Positions 7,418 through 15,069 of a DNA stretch of 24,501 nucleotides are shown in pieces. The translations under genes were made by a program, and so were the position numbers. Source of the stretch: Hyphomicrobiales bacterium. Its GTDB lineage: Bacteria > Pseudomonadota > Alphaproteobacteria > Rhizobiales > Rhizobiaceae. Every line of letters begins with the position of its first letter. Position 1 is the stretch's first letter. The stretch is taken from positions 1-24,501 of the forward strand of contig JAATGD010000296.1 in the NCBI GenBank assembly GCA_015654965.1. Direction: 5' to 3'. Below the pieces are notes generated by a model. It was not told the origin of the DNA, did not search any database, and saw only the letters and a list, made by a program, of their open reading frames with translations.

Positions 7418-8248
7418 TCAACCGAGATGAGGGGCAATCGCAGCAATTGAGCGCTTCCACGCGGCGACGGGGTCGAGGGCATAGGAGCCGTTTCCGAATG
7501 GCTCGAAGGTGAAAGTGCCCTTGAAACCCGCAGCATCGAGTGCGGAGATATAATCTTGCAGCGGCAGATTGCCGTCTCCCCAGACCAGATGTCCCGCAGG
7601 CGTACCGTCAACGATATGGACATGGGCAAGGCGTTCGCCGAACCTTGCGACGTAATCGGCAACGCTGTCGCCTGCGGTCGCCATGGCCACGAGATCGAGC
7701 ACCAGATCGACATTGCTGGCGGAAAGCTCCCGCCACATGCGATCCAGATCAGCGACATCGTTGACGAGATTGCTTTCCAGCCGTTGCAACGGCTCCAGCA
7801 GGCAGCGCAAGCCTACTTGGCTGGCATGGCTTGCAATACGGTCTATGGATTGGACCGCATGCGTCCAGCCGCGCTCCCACTCCTCGTTCTCAAAACCGCG
7901 CCCCGGCGTCAGGAACAGATATTTCGCGCCAAGTTCGGCGGCGATATCGGCGGCGCGGATGAAGCGCTCGACGCTCGCATCCCGATAGGCCTGATCACCC
8001 GACGCGATATTGATCGGATAAAGCACCTGCTCGGGCGTAAAACAATGAACGGAAAGCCCGCAGCCATCCAGAATGGAGAGGACATCACGTAACCGCCCGT
8101 GATTGTCGTGGAAAAGGTCGAGATGCGGCGCGATACCCCAAAGTTCCATGCGCCGGAAGCCCAGCTCGCTCAGGCGTTCCGCCGTCCAGCGAAACGGATG
8201 ATGCTGGAAAGAGAAATTCGCCCCTAGAAGTTGCTCGCGTTTCAGCAT
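7418..8248 (-). CDS. frlC: FrlC-like sugar phosphate isomerase/epimerase (xylose isomerase-like TIM barrel)
   Basis: A 276-residue TIM-barrel protein of the AP endonuclease 2 / xylose isomerase-like family. It shares with E. coli FrlC (fructoselysine/psicoselysine 3-epimerase) the stretches ELGF..MELWGIAPH, TPEQVLYPINIASGD, LEPLQRLESNLV and HIVDGTP...GDGNLPL. The four expected metal ligands are in place: Glu152, Asp185, His211 and Glu249. Its likely role is to interconvert the C3 epimers fructosyl- and psicosyl-amino acids so that both enter the kinase/deglycase route. It lies between the permease and kinase genes with 19 and 11 bp gaps. The Shine-Dalgarno is weak (AAAGA). A different 3-epimerase or isomerase of the same family is the main alternative. 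Confidence 0.82.
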   Translation of the reverse strand: MLKREQLLGANFSFQHHPFRWTAERLSELGFRRMELWGIAPHLDLFHDNHGRLRDVLSILDGCGLSVHCFTPEQVLYPINIASGDQAYRDASVERFIRAADIAAELGAKYLFLTPGRGFENEEWERGWTHAVQSIDRIASHASQVGLRCLLEPLQRLESNLVNDVADLDRMWRELSASNVDLVLDLVAMATAGDSVADYVARFGERLAHVHIVDGTPAGHLVWGDGNLPLQDYISALDAAGFKGTFTFEPFGNGSYALDPVAAWKRSIAAIAPHLG

Positions 8249-8267
8249 TTCAATCGATCTTTCGCTG

Positions 8268-9128
8268 TTATTTACCGATACCTTCGGCCAGCCCGCGAAT
8301 GAAGAAGCGCTGGGCGGCGAAGAACACGATGAGAATGGGCAAGGCCGACAGGGTCATCGCGGCAAAGACGACGGCATAATTGGTGCCATGCTTGGCCATG
8401 ATGGAGGTCAGCCCCACGGGAAGCGTCTGCACGTCCGCACCGCTGGTGAAGATCATGGCGAACAGATATTCATTCCATGCGAACAGGACGTGGAGAATGA
8501 CGCAGGAAACCAGGATCGGCTTGCAGAGGGGCAAGATGACGCGCCAGAAAATCTGGCTTTCGCTTGCCCCGTCCATCACCGCGGCCTCGTCCAGATCGCG
8601 CGGCAGGCCGAGCATATAGGCGCGGATCAGAAAGGTGGTGAACGGAATGCGGAACGCCGTATAAAGCAGGATCAGCGCCCAATAGGTATTGTAGAGTCCA
8701 AGCTGCTGCATCATGCGCACCAGCGGAATGACCGCGACCGTCGGGCTGAGCATGAGACCGCCCAGTACGATACCGACGAAAAGCGGCTTGCCGGGAAGCC
8801 GCGAACGCGTCAGCCCATAGGCCGTCCACGCACTGATCAACACCGTGCAAATAGCAGAAAGCAGCGTCACGATGATGCTGGTTGCAATATAATTACGGAT
8901 GCCCTGGTTCCACGCCGCGATATAGTTTTCCAAGGTGAAGACGGATGGCAGCGCGAAGGGATTGCCAAAGATTTCCGAATTGGTTTTGAACCCGTTGAGC
9001 GCCATCCACAGCAATGGATAGATAACCACAATTCCAAGCGTGACCAGAAAGGTGATGAGGCAGGTTTTTCCAAGTACAGAGAGGAAGTCCGTGCGTTCCG
9101 CCTCGTGCGGTTGATAAGAGGTGGTCAT
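8268..9128 (-). CDS. CUT1 sugar ABC transporter permease, MalG type
   Basis: A 286-residue inner-membrane protein with about six hydrophobic segments. The EAA loop that contacts the ATPase reads DLDEAAVMDGASESQIFWRV and is followed by ILPLCKPIL, the MalG-type pattern. Its ATG overlaps the stop of the preceding permease gene as ATGA (9125-9128), so the two are translationally coupled. Together with the next permease, the binding protein at 10106 and the ATPase at 3977 it makes a complete importer, parallel to frlM/frlN in the Bacillus fructosamine operon. The substrate is inferred from the operon only. Confidence 0.95.
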   Translation of the reverse strand: MTTSYQPHEAERTDFLSVLGKTCLITFLVTLGIVVIYPLLWMALNGFKTNSEIFGNPFALPSVFTLENYIAAWNQGIRNYIATSIIVTLLSAICTVLISAWTAYGLTRSRLPGKPLFVGIVLGGLMLSPTVAVIPLVRMMQQLGLYNTYWALILLYTAFRIPFTTFLIRAYMLGLPRDLDEAAVMDGASESQIFWRVILPLCKPILVSCVILHVLFAWNEYLFAMIFTSGADVQTLPVGLTSIMAKHGTNYAVVFAAMTLSALPILIVFFAAQRFFIRGLAEGIGK

Positions 9129-10090
9129 AAATGCACCCTCCGCCGCTTCGTGTACCAGAGCTGGGCGAAGCCGGTCAGCAATGTCAGCACGAAAATGACC
9201 GATGCAATGGCAGCGCCATAGCCGAAATCATTCTCGATGAAGCCCTGCTGATAAAGCCACGTTCCCAGCACCTGGCTGCTGTTGTTTGGCCCGCCACCGG
9301 TCATGACCATGACCTCGTTAAACACCTGAAACGCGCCGGTGATGGTTATGATCACCATCAACCCGGTCATTTCGCGGGTAAGCGGAAAGGTGATATTCCA
9401 CAGGCGCCGCCACATGCCGGCCCCATCCATGATCGCCGCATCGTAGAGTTCATGCGGGATTTTCTGGATCGCGATGGCGAACAGAAGCGTGGAATAACCA
9501 AACCCCTGCCACTGGCTCATGGCGATGATCGCATAGATCGCCGTGCCTTCCTCGCCAAGCCATGCGCGCGACCATGCACCAAGGCCTATCGCCTTCAACG
9601 CGCTATCCAGCAGGCCGATATCCGGCTGATAGATGAAATAGAACAGAAGTCCCGTCACGGTGATGGAAATCGCCGAAGGCACGAAATAGACCGCGCGCCA
9701 GAACCGGCGCCATTTTTCCTCTTGCAGGCCTTCTATGATCGCGGCAAGCACGAAAGCGCCGAACACCTGGAAAGCCACTGACAGGATGGCATAGAGCGCA
9801 TTGTTGCAGATCGCGGTCCAGACGATGGGATCGTCTCCCAGTCGCCGGTAATTATCCAGCCCGATAAAAGACGTTTCGCCGGTAAAAATATCCTGATTGG
9901 TCGTGCTGACGATGAAATTATCGACGATCGGATAATAGACGAAGCACAGGATCAGGACAAAGGCGACCAGAATCCAGCGCAATGACAGGAGGTTCACGAA
10001 GACGCCGAACGCGGCCGCTTCTGGCCTGTTCGGCGGGGCGAAGCCGTTTTGACCGGCCTCGCCCTTCGGTTCATAGGTGTTGACGGTCAT
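9125..10090 (-). CDS. CUT1 sugar ABC transporter permease, MalF type
   Basis: A 321-residue inner-membrane permease. A cytoplasmic N-terminal stretch of about 35 residues precedes the first membrane segment (WILVAFVLILCFVYYPIV); about six segments are visible in all. The EAA loop is ELYDAAIMDGAGMWRRLWNI, followed by TFPLTREM. The extracytoplasmic part has FIGLDNYRRLGDDPIVW, common in UgpA/LacF-type permeases. It begins 15 bp after the binding protein and overlaps its partner permease by 4 bp. Confidence 0.95.
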   Translation of the reverse strand: MTVNTYEPKGEAGQNGFAPPNRPEAAAFGVFVNLLSLRWILVAFVLILCFVYYPIVDNFIVSTTNQDIFTGETSFIGLDNYRRLGDDPIVWTAICNNALYAILSVAFQVFGAFVLAAIIEGLQEEKWRRFWRAVYFVPSAISITVTGLLFYFIYQPDIGLLDSALKAIGLGAWSRAWLGEEGTAIYAIIAMSQWQGFGYSTLLFAIAIQKIPHELYDAAIMDGAGMWRRLWNITFPLTREMTGLMVIITITGAFQVFNEVMVMTGGGPNNSSQVLGTWLYQQGFIENDFGYGAAIASVIFVLTLLTGFAQLWYTKRRRVHL

Positions 10091-10105
10091 GGAAGAACCA
10101 TACCT

Positions 10106-11434
10106 TTATTTCGACGAGGCTGCCGCTTCTTTCACTTTTTCCATGACCTCATCAGGCGTCATGGAGCCGCCGATCAGCGCCTGAAGGCTGGAAAGCCAGA
10201 CGGATGCGACACGCGGCGGATTGGCCGTATCAAGCCATGGCATCAGATAGGACGAAGAGGCGATTTCCTTCAGTCCACCGACGACTGCGGGATTCATGTT
10301 GTCCTCGGAATAGCCGCCAACGGTAGCACTCGGCTGGCCATAGGGGGGCGCGGAAAGAGTTTTTCCGTTTTCCGCCGATGTCACGAATTTCATGAAATCG
10401 ATGGCGAGCGGAATGTTTTTGGACGCCGTATTGATCATGTAGCCTTCCGGCGCGCCTTCGATGGATTTGGCATCGCCCTTCGCATCCTTTGGGGCAGGCA
10501 GTTTGAAAAAGCCGAAATCCGCCCCCTTCAAAGACGAGCCTTCCGCGGTACTCTGGTCGAACTCGATGATCTCCTGATAATACATGGCGGATTTTGCATT
10601 GCTGAAAGCCTGCAAGGCGGATGCATAGGATGAACCATTGGTCGCAGCACCGTCGGTGCACTGATCGACCAACTGCTTGAATTGCGTTAGGCTCGCGACG
10701 TAACCGGGATCGGAATATTCAGCGGTTTTCGGGTTGAAATCCTGTTCAAGCGTCGTCTGCGGCACATTATAGGAAAGCAATTGTCCGGCGAAATGGACCG
10801 CAGGCCAGCCTTCCTTGTTGCCAAAGGAAATCGGTGTGACGCCGGACTTGCGCAAGGCCGCGCAGGCGGTCAGCAATTCGTCGAAATCTTTTGGACCTGC
10901 CACGCCCGCCTTCTCGAACATTGCCTTGTTATAGCCCATGAACTTGGCGTCGAGATAAAGTGGAATGCCATAATATTTGCCATTATACTGGAACGAGGAA
11001 ACGGCGGCATGGGCGAGTTGCTTGCCCCATTCGCTATCCGGTCCGATCACCTTGCTCAGATCGACCGCACGGTTGCCGCGAATGAAATTCTCGCCCCAAC
11101 TGCCCGTCCAGCTGAAATAGATGTCGGGCAGGGAATTGGATGCGACCAGCGCCTTGGTCTTGCCCTTGACGCTGTCATCGCTTTCCTGAATGAGTTCGAT
11201 CGTAACGCCCGGGTGTAGCTTTTCATATTCCTTTGCCACATTGACGAAGAATGGCGACAGCTGCTGCAATCCGAATTTCGTCAGAATGCCCAGCTTGCCG
11301 GAATATTCGACCGGCGCGCCCGGCTCGGCAACGACCGGGTCTTTTGCCGATGCAATGTTTACGCCACCAAACAACAAGCCGCCTGCCATCAGGGAAGCCA
11401 GACCTGTCGTGCTCAGAAATGTTTTCTTGTTCAT
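10106..11434 (-). CDS. CUT1 sugar ABC transporter binding protein of the fructosamine operon (FrlO-like position)
   Basis: A 442-residue family 1 extracellular solute-binding protein. Residues 1-30 are a signal peptide (MNKKTFLSTTG, hydrophobic core, NIASA end), so it captures substrate in the periplasm. The mature protein shows typical landmarks: VTIELIQESDD, LPDIYFSWTGSW, YYGIPLYLDAKFMGYNKAMFEKAG and a late EGYMINTASKN. ATG 11434 is preferred to the upstream ATG at 11467 because GAGAGGGA lies 7 nt upstream and the signal peptide starts cleanly there. It occupies the same place as frlO in the Bacillus frlBONMD operon, just after the deglycase, so an Amadori compound or sugar-amine is the likely ligand (inference). 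Confidence 0.94.
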   Translation of the reverse strand: MNKKTFLSTTGLASLMAGGLLFGGVNIASAKDPVVAEPGAPVEYSGKLGILTKFGLQQLSPFFVNVAKEYEKLHPGVTIELIQESDDSVKGKTKALVASNSLPDIYFSWTGSWGENFIRGNRAVDLSKVIGPDSEWGKQLAHAAVSSFQYNGKYYGIPLYLDAKFMGYNKAMFEKAGVAGPKDFDELLTACAALRKSGVTPISFGNKEGWPAVHFAGQLLSYNVPQTTLEQDFNPKTAEYSDPGYVASLTQFKQLVDQCTDGAATNGSSYASALQAFSNAKSAMYYQEIIEFDQSTAEGSSLKGADFGFFKLPAPKDAKGDAKSIEGAPEGYMINTASKNIPLAIDFMKFVTSAENGKTLSAPPYGQPSATVGGYSEDNMNPAVVGGLKEIASSSYLMPWLDTANPPRVASVWLSSLQALIGGSMTPDEVMEKVKEAAASSK

Positions 11435-11490
11435 TGTGCAGTCCCTCTCTGTCGGTTGTTTTATCATGCCTGCTTATAAGTCAGCCCATA

Positions 11491-11510
11491 GCCCGAAGCG
11501 TGGTCCGGGC
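11491..11510. other. Intergenic stem-loop between deglycase and binding-protein genes
   Basis: GCCCG (11491-11495) pairs with CGGGC (11506-11510) across a 10-nt loop, inside the 84-bp gap between the deglycase and the binding-protein genes. No T-run follows on the minus strand, so it is more likely an mRNA processing or stability element than a terminator. Confidence 0.35.
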
Positions 11511-11518
11511 CGTATGCG

Positions 11519-12532
11519 TCAATATTCGACGCGCTTGTAATAACGGCGCGTCGTCAGAGGATGATTGCGCAGCACTTCCAGATGCGCGCTCAAGCGTTCC
11601 AGCATGGTTGCCAGAATGACCGGGGAAATCAGGGCGCGTGTTCTGGCGGAAATACCCGGAAGGTCAACCGAGGCCGCGTCCAGCACCCGCACCTTGTCGG
11701 TGTAACGGCGGGAGAAATTCTCAACCCGGTCCGACAGGGAACGGCAGGCGTCCTCACCCTTGAAGACGAAGACGCTGACGCCCGGTTCCACCAGTTCGAG
11801 CGTGCCATGGAAGAAATCCGTCGCATGGACCGGACGCGTGCGGATCCACTGCATTTCTTCCAGAATGCACATGCCGTAATAATAGGATTGCGGCCAGACA
11901 GACCCCGCGCCCGTGAAAATATGATAGGTTTCATCCTTCATTTCATGGGCGAGAACAGCAGCTGCCTTTTCATAGCCCTGCTTGACCCCGACCAGCAGCT
12001 CCGGCAGGCGCTTCAATTCAGCGACCGTGGCGTCAAAGCCTTCATATTCGCCGCGCTCAGCGAGAAGCGCCAGAACGATCAAAAGCGTTTGCAGATAGAA
12101 GGATTCCGACGACGTATCGTCCTCGGCAAAATTGGTGAAATTATAATCCGCTTCCATCCCAAGCGGCGTGTCCTTATGGCCGGTCAGGGAAAGCGTTCTG
12201 ACGCCCTTTTCCTTCAGGAAGGAAAGAAGCTGCACGCTTTCCCTGGTGGTGCCCGACAAAGACGGAATAATAACCAGAGCCTTCTCATCCAGTCCCGCTG
12301 GCGGTTGCAGGACGACTTGCGCCGGAAATGCGGTTAAGACAGGAAAAACCGTCGAATTGCATGCCAGATCGACTGCGGGAAGCGTCAGAAGCTGCACACC
12401 ACCCGTCCCCATGAAGAACACGCGCTCCAATCCTTCCGCCAGCAGTTTACCCATCAGGGCGCGCGCATCCTGCGCGATTGAAACCGCGCCACTTTGGATA
12501 TTCACAAAGCGATCTTTGTCGAAATTGAGCAT
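11519..12532 (-). CDS. frlB: FrlB-like fructosamine 6-phosphate deglycase (SIS domain)
   Basis: A 337-residue double-SIS protein expected to split a fructosyl-amino acid 6-phosphate into glucose 6-phosphate and the amino acid in the cytoplasm. SIS landmarks are FMGTGGVQ near residue 42 and IPSLSGTTRESV near 94. The region ILEEMQW...FFHGTLELVEPG closely matches E. coli FrlB, with Glu226 and His242 spaced 16 residues apart exactly like the catalytic Glu/His pair of FrlB/FraB. The C-terminal TTRRYYKRVEY also matches FrlB. ATG 12532 (MLNFDKDRF, like MLDIDKS in FrlB) with upstream GGAAAGG is chosen; the longer frame from 12634 would run through the predicted promoter and operator. First gene of the operon. 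The amino acid carried by the substrate is not determined. Confidence 0.88.
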   Translation of the reverse strand: MLNFDKDRFVNIQSGAVSIAQDARALMGKLLAEGLERVFFMGTGGVQLLTLPAVDLACNSTVFPVLTAFPAQVVLQPPAGLDEKALVIIPSLSGTTRESVQLLSFLKEKGVRTLSLTGHKDTPLGMEADYNFTNFAEDDTSSESFYLQTLLIVLALLAERGEYEGFDATVAELKRLPELLVGVKQGYEKAAAVLAHEMKDETYHIFTGAGSVWPQSYYYGMCILEEMQWIRTRPVHATDFFHGTLELVEPGVSVFVFKGEDACRSLSDRVENFSRRYTDKVRVLDAASVDLPGISARTRALISPVILATMLERLSAHLEVLRNHPLTTRRYYKRVEY

Positions 12533-12613
12533 GAAAAGCCTTTCCATTTCCACAAGCGCTGGAACCTTTCCCTGGCGGCAACCCGACTTGCATAAAACAG
12601 CCCTGAAGCGATA

Positions 12614-12627
12614 TGAGATCGATCTCA
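12614..12627. promoter_or_regulatory. LacI-family operator of the fructosamine operon
   Basis: TGAGATCGATCTCA is a perfect 14-bp palindrome with the central CG typical of LacI/GalR-family operators. It lies just downstream of the predicted -10 box, over the expected transcription start, where a bound repressor would block initiation. The LacI-type gene lies immediately upstream. The flanks make TGTGAGATCGATCTCATA, which also resembles a CRP site, but the position suits a repressor better. Confidence 0.65.
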
Positions 12628-12632
12628 CACGC

Positions 12633-12662
12633 ATTTAGCGCACAAGATTTTTTCGATGACAA
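12633..12662 (-). promoter_or_regulatory. Predicted promoter of the fructosamine operon
   Basis: On the minus strand TTGTCA (12662-12657) is separated by 18 bp from CTAAAT (12638-12633), followed by the palindromic operator at the expected start site. The -35 box matches 5 of 6 consensus bases, the -10 only 3 of 6. This gives a leader of about 95 nt before the deglycase ATG. Confidence 0.45.
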
Positions 12663-12703
12663 GAGGATTTTTGAAATTTTTTTGACAGATGCTGGAAGCG
12701 TCT

Positions 12704-13726
12704 TCAGCGAGATATTCTACGGCTGACCGAGCCACGCACTATCAATCTGGTTTCAAAGCGAAAATGCTTTGGAGGATCGTCATTGCCAGCGAGCCGCTCC
12801 AGCAAAAGACGGGCTGCAGCAAAACCGATTTCAGAAACGGGTTGCGCCACAACGGTAATTTGCGGATCCGTGAAAGTGGCCAGATTGAAATCGTCGAACC
12901 CAATCAACGAAACATCGCGGGGGATCGAAATGCCCATCGAGCGGAAGGCAAGCAACGCCCCCTGCGTCATCAAACTATCGACGGTAAAGAGCGCAGTGGG
13001 CGGATTTTTCCGGCTAAACATGCAGATGGTGACATCAATGGCGTGCTCGACCGTCGATTTCGACACCGCGATCAGTTGTTCATCGATCTCTATTCCATTG
13101 GCGGTCAGAGCATTTTTATAGCCATTGAAACGCTCCCGAGAGGTGAAGATACGGGTATCATCCTGCAAAAGTCCAATGCGGCTATGCCCCATATCGATGA
13201 GATATTCGACAGCCTTGCGCGCCCCGCCCTCATTATCCACGACGACACTGTCGCAACTGACACCACGCGCCTCACGGTCAACCAGTACGACAGGAATGCT
13301 GTCATTGATCAATTCCTTCAGATGGACATCATCGCTGGCCGAAGTCGGTGCCACGATAAACCCGCGGATGCTCAGTGAACGCAGGCTCGAAAGCAAAGAT
13401 TTTTCCTGCCCTGCCTGTTCCTCACTACTACCGATGATGAGATTATATCCGTCCTGCCGGGCCACCACTTCGACATCGTGCGCGACGCGCGCAAAAAAAG
13501 GATTCTGGATATCGCCCAATATGCATCCGATGATCGGCAATTGACCGTTGCGCAAGGCCTGTGCCAGACGATTACCGCGGTAGCCGAGTTTTTGCGCTGC
13601 TTCGCGCACTTTTTTTGCCGTTTCCCCACCGACATATCCATAACTGTTAAGCGCACGCGCAGCCGTCGCCCGCGACACGTTCGCGAGAGCAGCCACATCC
13701 TTCAGGGTTATGGATTTTTGAGCCAT
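12704..13726 (-). CDS. LacI/GalR-family transcriptional regulator
   Basis: A 340-residue regulator. Residues 5-55 hold the LacI helix-turn-helix and hinge (LKDVAALANVSRATAARALN, later LGYRGNRLAQALR). The periplasmic-binding-protein-like core starts at IIGCILGDIQNPFFARV and ends with VSLIGFDDF and the ITVVAQPVSEIG segment of the family. The length is normal. GAGGGG lies 7 nt before ATG 13726. It lies directly upstream of the deglycase operon on the same strand, with a perfect CG-centred palindrome in the 171-bp gap, so it is the probable local repressor, released by a sugar or sugar-amine ligand (inference). Confidence 0.94.
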   Translation of the reverse strand: MAQKSITLKDVAALANVSRATAARALNSYGYVGGETAKKVREAAQKLGYRGNRLAQALRNGQLPIIGCILGDIQNPFFARVAHDVEVVARQDGYNLIIGSSEEQAGQEKSLLSSLRSLSIRGFIVAPTSASDDVHLKELINDSIPVVLVDREARGVSCDSVVVDNEGGARKAVEYLIDMGHSRIGLLQDDTRIFTSRERFNGYKNALTANGIEIDEQLIAVSKSTVEHAIDVTICMFSRKNPPTALFTVDSLMTQGALLAFRSMGISIPRDVSLIGFDDFNLATFTDPQITVVAQPVSEIGFAAARLLLERLAGNDDPPKHFRFETRLIVRGSVSRRISR

Positions 13727-13840
13727 CTCAGCCCCTCAATGAAATACGGTGTAGGTATGGCATGATCAGCGCGCCACGGGAAGTATTGGCAGTACGTCAT
13801 TCAAACGTTGGGTGCTTAAAATTTTCCAGCATGGTTATCT

Positions 13841-13962
13841 GCCTAGCACTACAGTTGCAAATTCGTCAGGCCGAGGCGAAAAGAGTGATTTTCGAGCACC
13901 GGAGCACAGAAAATTGCTCTTTGCAGCCCGGCATCACGAAGAATGCAACTGTAGTGCTAGGC
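13841..13962. repeat. 122-bp imperfect palindromic element (MITE/Bru-RS-like)
   Basis: The ends GCCTAGCACTACAGTTGCA (13841-13859) and its exact reverse complement (13944-13962) form a perfect 19-bp inverted repeat. Inside, TTCGT/ACGAA (13862-13866 / 13936-13940) and GAG..ATTTTC / GAAAAT..CTC (13883-13893 / 13909-13919) continue the pairing, so the whole element folds as one long imperfect hairpin. No target duplication or coding frame is visible. Brucella carries dispersed palindromic elements of about 100 bp (Bru-RS) that serve as insertion sites for IS711; size, symmetry and the adjacent transposase remnant fit that type, but identity is not shown here. Confidence 0.7.
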
Positions 13963-14034
13963 TGGGACTTGATCCGGTTGTTGTCCTCATTACCTGATTC
14001 TTTATGTGATTGAGTTTCATGCATGGAGGATATT

Positions 14035-14100
14035 ATGAGCGCTGATCTGTTCTGACTTTCTGATGCGGCGTGGGCGGCATTTGCGCCACACTGGCAGACA
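14035..14100 (+). pseudogene. 5' remnant of an IS5-family transposase gene
   Basis: GGAGGA is followed 5 nt later by ATG 14035 and a frame reading MSADLF, a TGA stop, then LSDAAWAAFAPHW. This matches the first 20 residues or so of a common rhizobial IS5-family (IS427-type) transposase that starts MSADLFWLSDAAWAAIEP, with the Trp codon turned into TGA. Homology fades after about 22 codons and nothing of the catalytic domain remains. It lies 72 bp from the 122-bp palindrome. The assignment rests on recognition of the N-terminus only. Confidence 0.5.
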
Positions 14101-14150
14101 CGCGTCACCTACTTTAGTGGCCAGAACCGCTTTGAACGTCATGCGCTATT

Positions 14151-14167
14151 CCCTTTATAATCAAGGG
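14151..14167 (-). terminator. Possible weak terminator after the SDR gene
   Basis: CCCTT and AAGGG pair across a 7-nt AT-rich loop 8 bp after the dehydrogenase stop. The stem is only 5 bp and no clear T-run follows on the minus strand. Confidence 0.25.
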
Positions 14168-14175
14168 TTGGTGGA

Positions 14176-14958
14176 TCAGCCTGCATTGCGATACCGGTCA
14201 GCGGGCGTGGTGTGACCAATGTCCTGCAAAAAGGCACCACGAGCCATTTCCAGCGCCGTCCAGCGCGCCTCATCATGCAGCGGCGGAATGGTTACTCCTT
14301 CACGGCGATCAAAACCGGCAAGAGCCGCGTCCACCAGATCGACGGCTTCCATCATCGGCGGCAGCTTGTTCTGATCGGCAAAATTCCAGATCTCGGTGCG
14401 GGTCGCGGCCGGAAGGACGGCTTGAACATAGACACCCTTCGGTCCAAGTTCCGCCTGAAGTGCCTGAGACAGCGACATGACGAACGCCTTGGTCGCGGTA
14501 TAGACCGATGTACCGAACTCCGGTGCCAGCCCCAGAACAGAGCTGATATTGACAATAGCCCCTTCGCCTTTCTCAACGAAACGTGGCGCGACAGCGTGGC
14601 TCAGGCGCAGAACACTGGTAGCGTTGAGCGTCACCAGTTGCGTCAGATCATGACTATCCTGCGTCACGAAGTTGCCCGAGACATTGCCGCCGGCATTGTT
14701 GATGACGATCCCGATTGCGGTGTCCTCACGCAGCCGCGCCTCAACCGCAGCGCTCTGGGTTTCATCGGTCAAATCCGCGGGAAGCACATCCACTGAAATG
14801 CCCGTCTCCTTGCGCAGTCGAGCCGCATTCGCTTCCAGTTTATCGACATTGCGTGCAACGAGAACGAGATGATGTCCCCGCTCGGCAAAGCGTTGGGCGT
14901 AGGTGGCGCCGATGCCGGTGGAAGCGCCGGTGATGAGCACGGAAGGTTTGACAGTCAT
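14176..14958 (-). CDS. Short-chain dehydrogenase/reductase (SDR)
   Basis: A 260-residue classical SDR oxidoreductase using NAD(P). The cofactor motif TGASTGIG is at residues 10-17, NNAGG near 87, and the catalytic Ser and Tyr-Lys are in NISSVLG and YTATK (near 140 and 155). The cytoplasmic substrate cannot be told from sequence. ATG 14958 (MTVKPSVLITG) is chosen; the frame is open to 15006, but those codons lie in the promoter-operator region and are not typical of SDRs. The Shine-Dalgarno is weak. The gene is divergent from the broken TetR gene, a common pairing in which the TetR controls the SDR, and its TTGACA-N17-CATAAA promoter contains a TetR-like palindrome. Confidence 0.92.
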   Translation of the reverse strand: MTVKPSVLITGASTGIGATYAQRFAERGHHLVLVARNVDKLEANAARLRKETGISVDVLPADLTDETQSAAVEARLREDTAIGIVINNAGGNVSGNFVTQDSHDLTQLVTLNATSVLRLSHAVAPRFVEKGEGAIVNISSVLGLAPEFGTSVYTATKAFVMSLSQALQAELGPKGVYVQAVLPAATRTEIWNFADQNKLPPMMEAVDLVDAALAGFDRREGVTIPPLHDEARWTALEMARGAFLQDIGHTTPADRYRNAG

Positions 14959-15017
14959 GGCATTGTTCTTTCGATCAGTCGGGTTTACTATCATGATGGT
15001 TATCATCTAATCCATGA

Positions 15018-15046
15018 TTTATGATGATCATAATCTATAATGTCAA
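15018..15046 (-). promoter_or_regulatory. SDR promoter with embedded TetR-type operator
   Basis: On the minus strand TTGACA (15046-15041), 17-bp spacer, CATAAA (15023-15018). The spacer contains ATGATCATAAT; the 14-mer 15021-15034 differs at one base from the perfect palindrome ATTATGATCATAAT at 18855. A consensus TATAAT at 15036-15041 on the plus strand could be the -10 box of the TetR gene, whose transcript would then start near 15048, after the first possible ATG. Confidence 0.5.
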
Positions 15047-15069
15047 CAGGGCTGCAGGATTACTGCGAG

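Noticed and set aside
8388..9221. 277-codon plus-strand frame over the permeases
   Set aside because: It is rich in Arg, His and Asp without hydrophobic or catalytic motifs, as expected opposite membrane-protein genes.
12612..12629. CRP site over the operon start
   Set aside because: TGTGA-N6-TCTCA resembles it, but perfect symmetry with central CG, the position over the start site and the adjacent LacI gene fit a LacI operator better.
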